From Lebetimonas natsushimae (GTDB taxonomy: Bacteria > Campylobacterota > Campylobacteria > Campylobacterales > Nautiliaceae): a stretch of DNA of 64,000 bases. A program made the position numbers and the translations under genes. Shown in pieces: positions 54,689 through 64,000 of the stretch (position 1 is the first letter of the stretch; each line of letters opens with the position of its first letter). A model generated the notes under the pieces. The model was not told the DNA's origin. It did no database searches and worked only from the letters and a program-made list of their open reading frames with translations. The stretch spans positions 558,001 to 622,000 of the forward strand of contig NZ_BDME01000001.1 in the NCBI RefSeq assembly GCF_002335445.1, in the 5' to 3' direction.

Positions 54689-55000
54689 TTATTTTTCGAA
54701 TTCTTCTAAATCATCATCCTCTTCTTTTGTTTTTTTATTCATTTGATAGTTTTTAAATTCCGGATTGTCTTTTAAAGAATCTAAATCTTTTTTCAATTTG
54801 TCATATTCTTTTTTTATATTAAGCAAAGCTGCCGCAACGCCCCAAAACACTCCAAGCCAAAGCAGCCAGTTTTGATGAAAAATGTTTTTAAGCCAAATGC
54901 CGATTCCTATTCCCATTAAGACCGCTACAACAATTGAAATACCTAAAGAGAGCTTTTCAGCCCCCTCTACGGTTTTTCTCATTTTTCCTTTTTTTTGCAT
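54689..55000 (-). CDS. AtpI/AtpZ-family small membrane protein
   Basis: This 103-residue protein has two membrane helices (SLGISIVVAVLMGIGIGIWL and WLLWLGVFWGVAAALLNI) and a long acidic C-terminal tail ending DDDLEEFEK. It fits the AtpI/AtpZ family linked to F1Fo ATP synthase assembly or ion uptake, although no atp genes are in the window. It is directly adjacent to hemL (ATG overlaps the hemL stop by one base) and convergent with the GspF-like gene. Confidence 0.7.
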   Translation of the reverse strand: MQKKGKMRKTVEGAEKLSLGISIVVAVLMGIGIGIWLKNIFHQNWLLWLGVFWGVAAALLNIKKEYDKLKKDLDSLKDNPEFKNYQMNKKTKEEDDDLEEFEK

Positions 55001-56262
55001 TATATTTCTTTTGCTATCTGTTTATAGGTATTGATTGTAGCTTCAATATCGTTTTCATTCATAGGAGTGCATATAAATCCTGTTTCATAAGCACTTGGAG
55101 CAAAATAAAATCCGTTATTTAACATTTTATTATGGAAAGCGGCATATCTTTTTGTATCAGATTTATTTACATCATCAAAATTTTTAGGAAGTTTTGAATT
55201 AAAGAAAAATCCAAACATACTTCCTACTACATTGTAATTAAAATCAATTCCGTTCTCTTTTGAAATATGTTCGAATCCCTGCATAAGTTTTTTGGCTTTA
55301 TTTTCCAAATCTTTATAAATTTCAGGATTTGCTTTTAATTTTTTGATTTGGGCAAGTCCTGCACTCATGGCAACCGGATTACCTGAGAGGGTTCCTGCCT
55401 GATATACAGGTCCGACAGGGGATAATTTTTCCATAATTTCTTTTTTACCCGCAAATGCACCAACAGGCATTCCGCCTCCGATAACTTTACCGAAAGTTAC
55501 AATATCAGCCTCAATTCCATAAATATCATAACTTCCTCTAAGGCTTGCCCTAAATCCGCTCATAACTTCATCAAATATTAAAATTGCACCATAATGGTTG
55601 CAGATTTCTCTAAGTTCTCCTAAAAATTCAGCATTTCCCGGAACCAAACTCATATTTCCGGCAATCGGTTCAATTATTACGCAACCGACATCACCTTTTT
55701 CAAAACATTTTTTTACACTTTCTATATCATTATATTTTGCAAGTAAAGTGTGTTTGGTAAAATCTTTAGGAACTCCGGGACTGCTTGGTACTCCAAATGT
55801 GGCGGCGCCGCTTCCCGCACTGACTAAAAGTGAATCACTGTGTCCGTGGTAACAGCCTTCAAATTTTATAATATCATCTTTATTTGTTACACCTCTTGCA
55901 AGTCTGATTGCACTCATTGTGGCTTCGGTTCCGCTGCTTACAAATCTGATTAATTCCAAATGGGGAAAGAGTTCAAGTACTTCTTTTGCCAAATCTATTT
56001 CCACTTTTGTAGGGGCTCCGAAACTAGTGCCTTTTTTTACGGCTTCAATAATAGCCTCTTCTATTTCACTGTCACAATGTCCAAAAATAAGTGGTCCCCA
56101 GCTTTGAATAAAATCTAAATATTTGTTTCCTTCAGTATCATAAATATAGGCACCTTTGCCTCTTTCAATAAACGGTGGTTCCCCTCCAACACTTTTAAAT
56201 GCCCTGACAGGTGAATTGACGCCTCCGACTATATATTTTTGTGCTTCTTGAAATAAACTCAT
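55000..56262 (-). CDS. hemL: Glutamate-1-semialdehyde 2,1-aminomutase
   Basis: From ATG 56262 this is a protein of 420 residues starting [22 protein letters not shown]. Core motifs are [31 protein letters not shown] and [17 protein letters not shown] with the PLP lysine. It makes 5-aminolevulinate in the C5 heme pathway. The longer frame upstream is antisense to gatC and is rejected. Confidence 0.96.
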   Translation of the reverse strand: MSLFQEAQKYIVGGVNSPVRAFKSVGGEPPFIERGKGAYIYDTEGNKYLDFIQSWGPLIFGHCDSEIEEAIIEAVKKGTSFGAPTKVEIDLAKEVLELFPHLELIRFVSSGTEATMSAIRLARGVTNKDDIIKFEGCYHGHSDSLLVSAGSGAATFGVPSSPGVPKDFTKHTLLAKYNDIESVKKCFEKGDVGCVIIEPIAGNMSLVPGNAEFLGELREICNHYGAILIFDEVMSGFRASLRGSYDIYGIEADIVTFGKVIGGGMPVGAFAGKKEIMEKLSPVGPVYQAGTLSGNPVAMSAGLAQIKKLKANPEIYKDLENKAKKLMQGFEHISKENGIDFNYNVVGSMFGFFFNSKLPKNFDDVNKSDTKRYAAFHNKMLNNGFYFAPSAYETGFICTPMNENDIEATINTYKQIAKEI

Positions 56263-56306
56263 TTTTTTCCTTTTTTTTGATACAATTATACTAAAAAAGG
56301 TGGTAC
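56263..56306. promoter_or_regulatory. Compact divergent promoter (hemL / gatC)
   Basis: CCTTTTTTTTG - ATACAATTATAC - TAAAAAAGG within 44 bp; the same layout as before motA, with -10-like elements on both strands and no -35. Confidence 0.5.
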
Positions 56307-56588
56307 ATGAAAATTGATGCGAAACTTGTTGAGAAATTAGAAAATCTTTCAATGCTGGAAATTGATAATAAAGAAAAAATGGCTGAAGATTTGGCAGAAA
56401 TAGTTGAATTTGTTGAAATGCTAAATGTTATTGATACAAGTAATGTTGAAGCAACATTTTCAACTTTAAACAATCCAACTCCTTTAAGAGAAGATGAGGT
56501 TAAAAAAACGGAAATAATTAATGATGTTTTAGCACATGCTCCTAATGCAAAAGACGGTTATTTTATTGTGCCTAAAATAATAGAATAG
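56307..56588 (+). CDS. gatC: Asp-tRNA(Asn)/Glu-tRNA(Gln) amidotransferase subunit C
   Basis: This 93-residue protein matches Gat[16 protein letters not shown] near the start, [26 protein letters not shown] and YFIVPKIIE at the end. It stabilises GatAB, which makes Gln-tRNA(Gln) (and Asn-tRNA) by transamidation, the usual route in Campylobacterota. AAAAAAGGTGG precedes ATG 56307. It precedes pilT by 8 bp. Confidence 0.93.
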   Translation: MKIDAKLVEKLENLSMLEIDNKEKMAEDLAEIVEFVEMLNVIDTSNVEATFSTLNNPTPLREDEVKKTEIINDVLAHAPNAKDGYFIVPKIIE

Positions 56589-56596
56589 GACAAATC

Positions 56597-57664
56597 ATGG
56601 CTCTTAGTTTTACTTTAGAACAGTTATTAAAAAGTATAAAAGATTATAATGCAAGTGATCTGCATTTAAATGTAAATGCTGAACCTATGCTTAGAATTGA
56701 TGGAAAACTTACACCTTTAAATCTTCCCAAACTTACAAAAGAGGATGTAATAGAGCTTTGTTATTCTGTTTTGTCTGAAAAGCAAAAAGCAAAACTTGAA
56801 GATGAACTTGAACTTGATTTTTCTTTTGAAATTCCAAAAGTTGCAAGATTTAGGGCAAATTATTATTTTGAAAGAGAAAATTTAGCAGCCGCTTTTAGGA
56901 TTATTCCTGAAAGACCTTTTAGTCTTGATGAATTAAATGCACCTGCGGTATTTAAAAAACTTGTAAGACATGAAAAAGGTCTGATTTTAGTAACAGGTCC
57001 TACCGGAAGCGGTAAATCTACAACTCTTGCCGCTATGATTAAAGAAATTAACGATAATTTCAGGAAGCATGTTATTACAATAGAGGATCCGATTGAATTT
57101 GTTCATCAGCATAATAAATGTTTAATTTCCCAAAGAGAGGTAGAAAGGGATACAAAATCTTTTTTAAGTGCTCTTAGGGCATCACTCAGGGAAGATCCTG
57201 ATGTTATTTTAATTGGTGAGATGAGAGACAGGGAAACAATAGGTGCTGCTATTACAGCTGCTGAAACGGGACACTTGGTGTTTGCCACTTTGCATACTAA
57301 TTCTGCGATTCAGACGATAAACAGAATTGTAAACGTATTTCCTGCAGAAGAACAGGATCAAATCAGAACACAGCTTTCGATGGCTATTTTAGCAGTTATT
57401 TCCCAGGCATTGCTTCCAAAAGTTGGCGGTGGTAGAATTGCTGCGCATGAAATATTAATCAATAATCCCGCCGTTGCAAACTTGATCAGGGAAAATAAAA
57501 TTGCACAAATTTATTCACAAATGCAGCTTAACCAAGGTGCAACAGGAATGCAGACATTAAATCAGGTATTGACAGAATATGTATTAAAAGGAATTATTAC
57601 CAAAGATACTGCTATGGCGTATACTACCAAACCTGAAGAATTGAGAAAATTAATAGGTGTTTGA
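56597..57664 (+). CDS. pilT: Type IV pilus retraction ATPase PilT
   Basis: This 355-residue protein has Walker A TGPTGSGKSTTLAAM, ITIEDPIEFVH, IGEMRDRETIGAAITAAETGHLV and TLHTNSA. AHEILINNPAVANLIRENK is the C-terminal AIRNLIR-like region of PilT. It powers pilus retraction, hence twitching and DNA uptake, and in other hosts the entry of filamentous phages. It overlaps queA by one base. Confidence 0.94.
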   Translation: MALSFTLEQLLKSIKDYNASDLHLNVNAEPMLRIDGKLTPLNLPKLTKEDVIELCYSVLSEKQKAKLEDELELDFSFEIPKVARFRANYYFERENLAAAFRIIPERPFSLDELNAPAVFKKLVRHEKGLILVTGPTGSGKSTTLAAMIKEINDNFRKHVITIEDPIEFVHQHNKCLISQREVERDTKSFLSALRASLREDPDVILIGEMRDRETIGAAITAAETGHLVFATLHTNSAIQTINRIVNVFPAEEQDQIRTQLSMAILAVISQALLPKVGGGRIAAHEILINNPAVANLIRENKIAQIYSQMQLNQGATGMQTLNQVLTEYVLKGIITKDTAMAYTTKPEELRKLIGV

Positions 57665-58683
57665 TGAATGATTTTTTAGTGTCAGCATATGATTATAATT
57701 TGCCTGAGGGGTTGATAGCTAAATATCCAGCAAAACCCCGAGATTTGGCTAAGCTTTTAGTTTATGACAGAAAAAGTGATAAAATAATCCATACAGTTTT
57801 TAAAAATATTTTGGATTTTGTTCCTCACAGTGCATTTATTTTTAATAATACAAAAGTAATTAAAGCCAGAATTTTCGGAGTGAAAGAAACCGGTGGAAAA
57901 GTTGAGCTTTTATTAAACAGACCGTATAAAAACGCTTATTTAGTTTATATCAGGGGAAAAGTAAAAGTTGGCAGCAAACTTTTTTTTGATAAAGGGTTGG
58001 TTGCTGAAGTAAAAGAACTTTTAGAAGACGGAAGCAGGGTGGTTGATTTTAAATTGAAAATGGATAATGGGGAATGGAAAATTTTGGATTTTTTAGATCT
58101 TGTTAATATTCTAGAAAAAATAGGACATGTGCCATTGCCTCCTTATATTAAAAGAAATGATGAAAAGATTGATGAAACAGAATATCAAACGGTATTTGCA
58201 AAAAAAGAGGGTGCGGTTGCCGCACCAACAGCGAGTCTTCATTTTACAGATGAACTTTTAAATAAAATAAAAGAGAAATATTTTTTGACCTTGCATGTAG
58301 GAGCCGGAACTTTTAAACCTGTGGAAGTTGAGGATATTAGGGAACATAAAATGCACAGTGAATTTTATGAGATACCAGAAAATACTGCAAAAATACTTGA
58401 TAGTAAAAAGGAAATAGTAGCAGTTGGAACAACTGTAACAAGAACAATTGAATATTATGCGAGGACTAAAAAACTCAGTGGGGAGTGTGATTTGTTTTTA
58501 CACCCCAAAAATCCGCCAATTAGAGTAAATCATCTTTTAACAAATTTTCATTTGCCAAAATCTACTCTTATTATGCTGGTAGCTGCTTTTATAGGAAGAA
58601 AAAAAACTCTTGAGATTTATAAAGAGGCAATAGAGAAAAAATACAGATTTTACAGCTACGGGGATGCGATGCTCATAATATAA
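57664..58683 (+). CDS. queA: S-adenosylmethionine:tRNA ribosyltransferase-isomerase
   Basis: This 339-residue protein has SAYDYNLPEGLIAKYPAKPRDLAKLLVYDR (residues 6-35), FNNTKVIKARIFG, GHVPLPPYIKR, EGAVAAPTASLHFT, LHVGAGTF and TNFHLPKSTL, all QueA motifs. It makes epoxyqueuosine in tRNA. The surface loop LKMDNGEWKI is encoded by a heptamer repeat tract (58053-58086) inserted in frame. Confidence 0.95.
   Translation: MNDFLVSAYDYNLPEGLIAKYPAKPRDLAKLLVYDRKSDKIIHTVFKNILDFVPHSAFIFNNTKVIKARIFGVKETGGKVELLLNRPYKNAYLVYIRGKVKVGSKLFFDKGLVAEVKELLEDGSRVVDFKLKMDNGEWKILDFLDLVNILEKIGHVPLPPYIKRNDEKIDETEYQTVFAKKEGAVAAPTASLHFTDELLNKIKEKYFLTLHVGAGTFKPVEVEDIREHKMHSEFYEIPENTAKILDSKKEIVAVGTTVTRTIEYYARTKKLSGECDLFLHPKNPPIRVNHLLTNFHLPKSTLIMLVAAFIGRKKTLEIYKEAIEKKYRFYSYGDAMLII
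58053..58086. repeat. Heptamer repeat tract inside queA
   Basis: ATTGAAA-ATGGATA-ATGGGGA-ATGGAAA units encode LKMDNGEWKI in a variable loop of QueA. Confidence 0.55.
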
Positions 58684-58768
58684 TGGATAATGTAAAATAG
58701 AGAATGGATAATTTTTTTTTAAATTTTTATATTTTTAATTTACCATTTTCCATTATTAATTTTCAATT
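58681..58768. repeat. Heptamer repeat tracts after queA
   Basis: ATGGATA/ATGTAAA/ATGGATA units (58682-58711) are followed by the complementary type (TTTCCATTATTAATTTTCAAT, about 58745-58765), so the convergent gap between queA and the thioredoxin gene can form an imperfect stem around an AT-rich core. Confidence 0.5.
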
Positions 58769-59196
58769 ATTTTATCCGCCCACATAGCAAAGCTTGGCTC
58801 TGGCAATGCTCCCATTACTCTGTCTATTTCCTTACCGTCTTTTAATGCTACTATTGTAGGAATACTTCTTATACCAAACTGCATTGCAGCCTGCTGGTTT
58901 TTGTCTGTATCCACTTTTACAAACTGGGCTTTAAGCGGATAATTTTTTGCAGTGTTTGCAAAAATTGGCGCAAACATTTGACAAGGCCCGCACCACTCGG
59001 CCCAAAAATCTATAATTACCGGCACTGTTACAGATGATGTAATTTTTTGAAACTCATCATAATTATCAAGAGAAATTGGTTTGTTTTCAAGCAAATTACC
59101 TCCGCATTTTCCACAAACTGCTTTTTTATAACTATCTTTTTTAGGCAATTTATTTAATGCCCTGCAGTGAGGACAAGCATATACAATATAATCCAT
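58756..59196 (-). CDS. trxC: Thioredoxin with N-terminal zinc ribbon (TrxC-like)
   Basis: This 146-residue protein starts with a zinc ribbon (CPHC...CGKC) and continues as a thioredoxin fold with the active site WAEWCGPCQ and the cis-proline IRSIPTIV. The layout is that of thioredoxin 2. It reduces protein disulfides in the cytoplasm. AGGAGGGG lies just before ATG 59196. Confidence 0.92.
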   Translation of the reverse strand: MDYIVYACPHCRALNKLPKKDSYKKAVCGKCGGNLLENKPISLDNYDEFQKITSSVTVPVIIDFWAEWCGPCQMFAPIFANTAKNYPLKAQFVKVDTDKNQQAAMQFGIRSIPTIVALKDGKEIDRVMGALPEPSFAMWADKIIEN

Positions 59197-59265
59197 AACC
59201 CCTCCTTTTTTAATTAATTATATCAATTAATGATAATAAAATCAAGTAAATTGAGTCAAATAGAC

Positions 59266-61434
59266 TCATAATTTTACAATTTTAGCCCCGTATCCTCCCA
59301 TATGAGGAGGCGCATCAGAAAAACTTTTTACAAGAGGATGATTTTTAAGCAGTTCCGTAATCCCTTTTGCAAGTATTCCTTTTCCCATTCCGTGATATAT
59401 CCAAACTTCCTCAAGCCCGGCAAGTGCTGCGGCGTTTAGAAATTCTTCTGTTTTTTCAAGTGCCTCTTCAAGCCTTAATCCGTGTAAATCAAGTTTGATA
59501 TCTGCCTTTTTAACTGACGGTTTTGATATCTTGATTTTTTCTTTTTTAACAGGTGCCCTGTAGTGTTCAAGTTCACTTTTTGGAATTAACAGTTTTTTAC
59601 CGTCAATATTTACAAGAGCGTTTTTACCTTTAATATCTTCAATTTCCCCGACTGAGCTTTTAAATTTAACAATATCACCAACATTAAACTCTTTTTTAAT
59701 CTCTTCTTTTTTAACTTTTATGTTTTTATAAATTCTGTTTGCCGCATTTAGTTTTCTGTGAGCATCAGCGGTTGTTTTTGCTTTTATAGCTTCTTTTGCC
59801 GCTTTTATTGCAGCGTTGAATTCTTTAAGCAGTTTTTCTTTTTCTTTTTGTATTTTTTCGTTAAACTGCTCTTTTTGTGTAAGAAGTGAATTTTTAAGCA
59901 GCTTTACATTTTCAAGTTCTTCATTTAGCTCTTTGAGTTTTTTATTGTATTCATATTCGGCATTTGCAGCTTTTTCTATTAAAATATCCAGTTTTTCCAA
60001 ATCTTCTGAATATTCGTTTTTGGCTTTTTGAATAATATTTAATGGAATCCCGTATCTTTTTGCGGTTTCAAATGCATAACTTTTTCCGATAGTCCCTTTT
60101 ATAAATTCAAAAGTTGGTTTTTGCTGCTTTTCATCATAAACGGCTGCAAGAAGCTCAACTTCGTCGTGTTTTGCAAGAAGGGAAGCCAGTCTTTTATGGT
60201 GAGTTGTAATTACAATTCTGTTTTTTTTCATAATTTCTTCAATAATTATCTTAAATAGACTTGCGGCTTCGTTTGCATCGGTTCCAAGTTCTATTTCATC
60301 AACTCCTATTAAATAGTTTTCCCTGTTAAATACGTCTTTAAACTCTTTTATTCTTCCTGCAAATGTTGAAATGTCATTTTTTATATTTTGCGGGTCTTCA
60401 ATGATTGCTTTTATATCTTTAAATGCCGGAATAATCGAATTTTCCCTTACTTTCATAGGAAGCAGGTGTTTTGCCATAAAAGCCGAGCTTAGAATAGATT
60501 TAAGCAGCATTGTTTTTCCGCCGGCATTTACACCTGTAATTATTAAAACCTGTTTGTCCCATTCAATATTAATAGGTTTACAGTTATGAAGGGCCGGATG
60601 ACAAAAATCTCTTAAATAAAATTTTTTTGATTTACTAGGCAGTATAAATTCTAAATTTTCATTTTTTGCCAGAAAAATTCTTGCCTGAATTAAATCAAAT
60701 TTGTCAAATTCAGCATTTATGTAATCTAAAAATTTAAGCCATTTTCTTAAAACATTGCTGAATTCCTGAGCTTTTTTTTCTAAAAATTCTTCTTTGAGTG
60801 AAATTAAATCATCAATTCTTTTTTTGAGTTTTCCTATGCTTCTAGGAAAAATATAAAAATATCCGCTCTGACTTCTTCCAAGAATTTCCGCATCGACTAC
60901 TTTGTTAAATCCGCCCCTTACAAGCAGTGTTTCTTCATCGCTTTGAAGGTGTATTTGTTTATCAACCAGGAAAGGCTCTAATTTTTTGGAATTTATGTAT
61001 TTGTAAAGCTCCTGCCTGATTAATGTTTTAATTTCTTTTATTTTTTCATTTATTTCATCAAGTTCTATAAATCCGACAACTTCGCCTTTTTGATTGTAAT
61101 GATTTAAAATTTTTTTTATATCGTCCGGAATTTTAATTTTATCAAACCAATCACTCAAATCTTCCCAGTTTCGAGATTTAAGGTAAATAAAATAATTTAT
61201 TATTTTTACAAATTCAAAAATTTGATTATGGCTTAAAGTACCAAATTTTTTTAAATGCATTAATTCTTTATCAAGATTTTTAACCTCGGGGGGAGCTTTG
61301 AAATCTTTATTTTCAAGTTTTTTTAAATATTTATAAAATACATTTATATCACCCTGGAGTTTAAAATCTTTTTCTCTTGCAAAAAGTGAATTTAAACGGT
61401 TTATATAATCTGTCAAATCTAATTTTGTAATCAT
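59266..61434 (-). CDS. mutS2: MutS2 endonuclease / ribosome rescue factor
   Basis: From ATG 61434 (AAAGGATAAG upstream) this is a protein of about 722 residues. Walker A is VNAGGKTMLLKS, and GVDEIELGTDANEAASLF and VITTHHKRLASL follow. A long coiled coil comes next, then a KOW-like region and a C-terminal Smr domain (KLDLHGLRLEEAL, VWIYHGMGKGIL, GGYGAKIVKL). It may act on recombination intermediates or collided ribosomes. An in-frame ATG 11 codons upstream lies in a repeat tract and is not chosen. Confidence 0.92.
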   Translation of the reverse strand: MITKLDLTDYINRLNSLFAREKDFKLQGDINVFYKYLKKLENKDFKAPPEVKNLDKELMHLKKFGTLSHNQIFEFVKIINYFIYLKSRNWEDLSDWFDKIKIPDDIKKILNHYNQKGEVVGFIELDEINEKIKEIKTLIRQELYKYINSKKLEPFLVDKQIHLQSDEETLLVRGGFNKVVDAEILGRSQSGYFYIFPRSIGKLKKRIDDLISLKEEFLEKKAQEFSNVLRKWLKFLDYINAEFDKFDLIQARIFLAKNENLEFILPSKSKKFYLRDFCHPALHNCKPINIEWDKQVLIITGVNAGGKTMLLKSILSSAFMAKHLLPMKVRENSIIPAFKDIKAIIEDPQNIKNDISTFAGRIKEFKDVFNRENYLIGVDEIELGTDANEAASLFKIIIEEIMKKNRIVITTHHKRLASLLAKHDEVELLAAVYDEKQQKPTFEFIKGTIGKSYAFETAKRYGIPLNIIQKAKNEYSEDLEKLDILIEKAANAEYEYNKKLKELNEELENVKLLKNSLLTQKEQFNEKIQKEKEKLLKEFNAAIKAAKEAIKAKTTADAHRKLNAANRIYKNIKVKKEEIKKEFNVGDIVKFKSSVGEIEDIKGKNALVNIDGKKLLIPKSELEHYRAPVKKEKIKISKPSVKKADIKLDLHGLRLEEALEKTEEFLNAAALAGLEEVWIYHGMGKGILAKGITELLKNHPLVKSFSDAPPHMGGYGAKIVKL

Positions 61435-61453
61435 TAAATTCTTATCCTTTATA

Positions 61454-61482
61454 TTTTCCATTATCAATTATCCATTTTTATT
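61454..61482. repeat. Heptamer repeat tract between mutS2 and the carbonic anhydrase gene
   Basis: On the + strand TTTTCCATTATCAATTATCC, three units of the complementary type, fills the gap. Confidence 0.5.
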
Positions 61483-62017
61483 TAATAAAATTGATATATT
61501 CGTTTTTATAATTTACATAATTTTTTGCATTTTGATAAATTTTTTCAACTTCTTCATCTGTTAAACTTCTTACAACTTTTGCAGGAGAGCCTAAAATCAA
61601 GCTTCTCGGCGGAAATTTTTTTCCGCCTGTAACGAGTGCCCCGGCTCCAACAATTGACTCATCTCCAATTTCAGCCCCGTCAAGTATTGTAGCGCTCATT
61701 CCAATTAAACATGCTTTTCCGATTTTGCAGCCGTGAAGCATTACACGGTGGGCTATTGTTACATCATCACCTATAATGGTAGGAAATCCGTCTCCTATTT
61801 TTTTTTCTTTTTTGAAATGTGTCACATGTATCATTGAGAGATCTTGAATGGAAACCCTTTTTCCAATTTTTATAAAATGAACATCCCCTCTAATTACACA
61901 TCCAAACCAAACGCTTGAATCTTCTCCGATTTCCACATCCCCGATAATATCTGCACTTGGAGCTATCCATGCAGAATCAGCAATTTTTGGAAAATCATCT
62001 TTATATCTTAAAATCAT
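61478..62017 (-). CDS. Gamma carbonic anhydrase family protein
   Basis: This 179-residue left-handed beta-helix protein carries repeated hexapeptides (IGDVEIGEDSSVWFGCVIRGDVHFIKIG). The three metal-binding histidines are in MIHVTHF and IAHRVMLHGCKIG. It belongs to the YrdA/PaaY/gamma-CA family. CO2/bicarbonate conversion would suit an autotroph, but many family members have weak or unknown activity. Confidence 0.85.
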   Translation of the reverse strand: MILRYKDDFPKIADSAWIAPSADIIGDVEIGEDSSVWFGCVIRGDVHFIKIGKRVSIQDLSMIHVTHFKKEKKIGDGFPTIIGDDVTIAHRVMLHGCKIGKACLIGMSATILDGAEIGDESIVGAGALVTGGKKFPPRSLILGSPAKVVRSLTDEEVEKIYQNAKNYVNYKNEYINFIK

Positions 62018-62055
62018 AATTTCTCCTTTTCTTAATTTTCAATTCTCCATTAATT

Positions 62056-64000
62056 TCAGCTTTTTTTAATCTCTTCAATTTTATCCCTGATCATAGCCGC
62101 TTTTTCAAATTCCAGATTTTTGGCAGCTTCTAGCATCTCTTTTTTTAATTTGTTAATAATTGCTTTTTTCTCTTTTGGCGGAATTTTGTTTTTGTTTTTA
62201 AGCTCTTTTGCAATGGCTTCATAACCTTCTTCTTTTAAACTCACATCAAGTTTTCTGACTGTGCTTTTTGGTGTAATTCCGTGGATTTTATTATATTCTT
62301 TCTGTTTAATTCTTCTTATGAGTGTAGTTTTTATAGCGTTATACATTGATTTTGTAATTTTGTCTTTTATTTTTTCTAAGATTTCCAAATTATCATCAAG
62401 AATTACAGGTTCAGTTATTTTGCTTGCAAACATTATAACCCTTCCGTTTACATTTCTTGCAGCCCTTCCCATTGTCTGAATTAAGCTTGTTTCACTTCTT
62501 AAAAACCCTTCTTTATCTGCATCAAGTATTGCAACAAGACTGACTTCCGGTAAATCAAGACCTTCTCTTAGAAGGTTGATTCCGATTAACACGTCAAATT
62601 CTCCGCTTCTAAGTCCCCTTATTATTTCATTTCTCTCAACCACATCAATATCACTGTGCATATATTTGACTTTAAGTCCGAGTTCAAGATAATATTTTTG
62701 AAGTTCTTCTGCCATTTTTTTTGTAAGAGTTGTAACTAAAACCCTTTCGTTTTTGGCTGTAACTTCTTTTATTTTATCGTATAGGGTTGCAACCTGATTT
62801 TCACTTGGATATAGTTCAATAATCGGATCAAGTAGACCTGTAGGCCTTATAATCTGTTCAGCAACGCAAGATGAAATATTCAGCTCATATTCCCCTGGAG
62901 TTGCCGATACAAAAAGATAATGCGGCGCTTTATTTATAAATTCGTCAAATTTATAAGGTCTGTTATCAAGAGCGCTTGGAAGTCTGAATCCATGCTCTAC
63001 CAATACTTCTTTTCTGGCTCTATCTCCATTATACATTCCTCTAAACTGAGGCAAACTAACATGACTTTCATCCACAATTACAAGATAAGGCTTTCCTTTT
63101 ATTTCAAAATAATCAAGCAAAGAATATGGAGTTTCTCCCGGTTTTTTACCTGTTAAATGTCTTGCATAGTTTTCTATTCCTTTACATGTACCGGTGGTTT
63201 CAAGCATTTCCAAATCAAATTCTGTTCTTTGTTTAAGGCGTTGGTATTCTATGATTCTATCATTTTCTTCATAAAATTTAAGTCTTTCTTGAAGTTCTTT
63301 CTCAATTGAATTAATAGCCTGAGCAAGTCTGTCAGTCCCTACGATAAACTGATTTGCAGCATAAATTGTAATTTCTTTTAAATCCTCAAGTTTCTCATTT
63401 GTCAGATAATCAATTGTATAAATTCTGTCAATCTCATCGCCAAAAAATTCAATTCTTATAACATCATCTTCAAAATAAGTTGGAAAAATATCAATAACTT
63501 CCCCGTTTACCCTGAAATTTCCCCTTTCAAAATATTTGTCATTTCTTGTGTATCCCATTGAAAGAAGACGCAGCATAAATTCTCTTTGATTAATCTCATC
63601 CCCAACAGCAACCTTTGCCACCATCTTTTTATATTCAATCGGGTTACCCAAACCATAAAGGGCTGAAACGGAAGCCACCACGATTACATCGTCGTATTCA
63701 AGCAGACTGGCGGTGGCTGAGACTCTTAGTCTTTCCAGCTCTGCATTAATAGAGCTGTCTTTTTCTATATATAAATCCTGTCTTGGCAGATAGGCTTCTG
63801 GTTGATAATAGTCATAATAACTTATAAAATATTCTACATGATTTTTAGGGAAAAAATCTTTAAATTCACTGTATAATTGAGCAGCTAAAGTCTTATTATG
63901 TGTTAAAATAAGTGTCGGAATTTGAAGTTTTGCAATTATATTTGCCATAGAAAACGTTTTACCGCTTCCGGTAACGCCTATCAGTGTATTGTACCTGCTG
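62056..64000 (-). CDS. uvrB: Excinuclease ABC subunit B (5' end beyond window)
   Basis: The frame continues past the window end: before residue MANII the sequence reads [17 protein letters not shown], the Walker A of UvrB, so the N-terminus lies beyond 64000. About 648 residues are visible, including the beta-hairpin region [21 protein letters not shown] (about 60-80), [17 protein letters not shown], helicase motifs V/VI ([19 protein letters not shown]) and a C-terminal UVR motif. It performs damage verification in nucleotide excision repair. Confidence 0.96.
   Translation of the reverse strand, partial: SRYNTLIGVTGSGKTFSMANIIAKLQIPTLILTHNKTLAAQLYSEFKDFFPKNHVEYFISYYDYYQPEAYLPRQDLYIEKDSSINAELERLRVSATASLLEYDDVIVVASVSALYGLGNPIEYKKMVAKVAVGDEINQREFMLRLLSMGYTRNDKYFERGNFRVNGEVIDIFPTYFEDDVIRIEFFGDEIDRIYTIDYLTNEKLEDLKEITIYAANQFIVGTDRLAQAINSIEKELQERLKFYEENDRIIEYQRLKQRTEFDLEMLETTGTCKGIENYARHLTGKKPGETPYSLLDYFEIKGKPYLVIVDESHVSLPQFRGMYNGDRARKEVLVEHGFRLPSALDNRPYKFDEFINKAPHYLFVSATPGEYELNISSCVAEQIIRPTGLLDPIIELYPSENQVATLYDKIKEVTAKNERVLVTTLTKKMAEELQKYYLELGLKVKYMHSDIDVVERNEIIRGLRSGEFDVLIGINLLREGLDLPEVSLVAILDADKEGFLRSETSLIQTMGRAARNVNGRVIMFASKITEPVILDDNLEILEKIKDKITKSMYNAIKTTLIRRIKQKEYNKIHGITPKSTVRKLDVSLKEEGYEAIAKELKNKNKIPPKEKKAIINKLKKEMLEAAKNLEFEKAAMIRDKIEEIKKS

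Noticed and set aside
56263-56352. 30-residue N-terminal extension of hemL
   Set aside because: It is antisense to gatC and its promoter; HemL normally starts at MSLFQEAQ.

Overview
The window reads as a low-GC chromosome segment of a chemolithoautotrophic Campylobacterota bacterium, most likely of the Nautiliales (Nautilia/Caminibacter/Lebetimonas type). The reasons are: reductive-TCA genes in one stretch (two-subunit class I fumarase, sucCD, 2-oxoglutarate:ferredoxin oxidoreductase oorDABC); gene orders I know from Campylobacter and Helicobacter (lysC-hobA-holB-folP; ilvC-minD-minE-dprA-ruvX; truA-permease-prepilin peptidase-uppS-coaBC-glmU near fliP); and AT-rich coding sequence. The genus is an inference, because no rRNA gene is present.

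Layout. 1-3070: fumarase and succinyl-CoA synthetase (+). 3171-9805: a six-gene membrane complex (-) built like the Hyf/group 4 NiFe hydrogenases, but its large subunit has lost all four NiFe-ligating cysteines, so it looks like an 'Ehr' (energy-converting hydrogenase-related) complex and not a hydrogenase. 10021-12856: oorDABC. 12920-25712: housekeeping genes (pdxA, kdsB, trmN6-like, trpC, flgH, hemW, rppH, lysC, hobA, holB, folP, thiF-like). 25772-25928: tRNA-Gln and initiator tRNA-fMet.

25884-35773: a complete-looking filamentous phage (inovirus) prophage of about 9.84 kb, integrated into the 3' half of tRNA-fMet and bounded by perfect 49-bp repeats. It carries an HUH replication protein, secretin (pIV-like), Zot (pI-like), pVI-like, pIII-like and pVIII-like proteins, several small proteins and a tyrosine integrase. 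Two divergent regulatory switches each pair an HTH regulator with a consensus promoter that has a palindromic operator in its spacer. Three GC-rich hairpin regions are the best candidates for origins, a terminator and the packaging signal. The Rep reading frame runs through the att core, so its C-terminus changes between the integrated and circular forms.

35902-64000: chromosome again. It holds truA (apparently an ATT start), an LptF/G-type permease, prepilin peptidase, uppS, coaBC, glmU, motAB, fliP, trmA, ruvX, a deoxyinosine glycosylase, dprA, minDE, ilvC, type II/IV pilus genes (a GspE/PilB ATPase, a GspF/PilC platform protein, pilT), hemL, gatC, queA, a trxC-like thioredoxin, mutS2, a gamma carbonic anhydrase and the 3' part of uvrB. 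A degenerate 7-bp repeat (ATGGAAA/ATGGATA/ATTGATA type) is scattered through intergenic gaps and has entered several reading frames.
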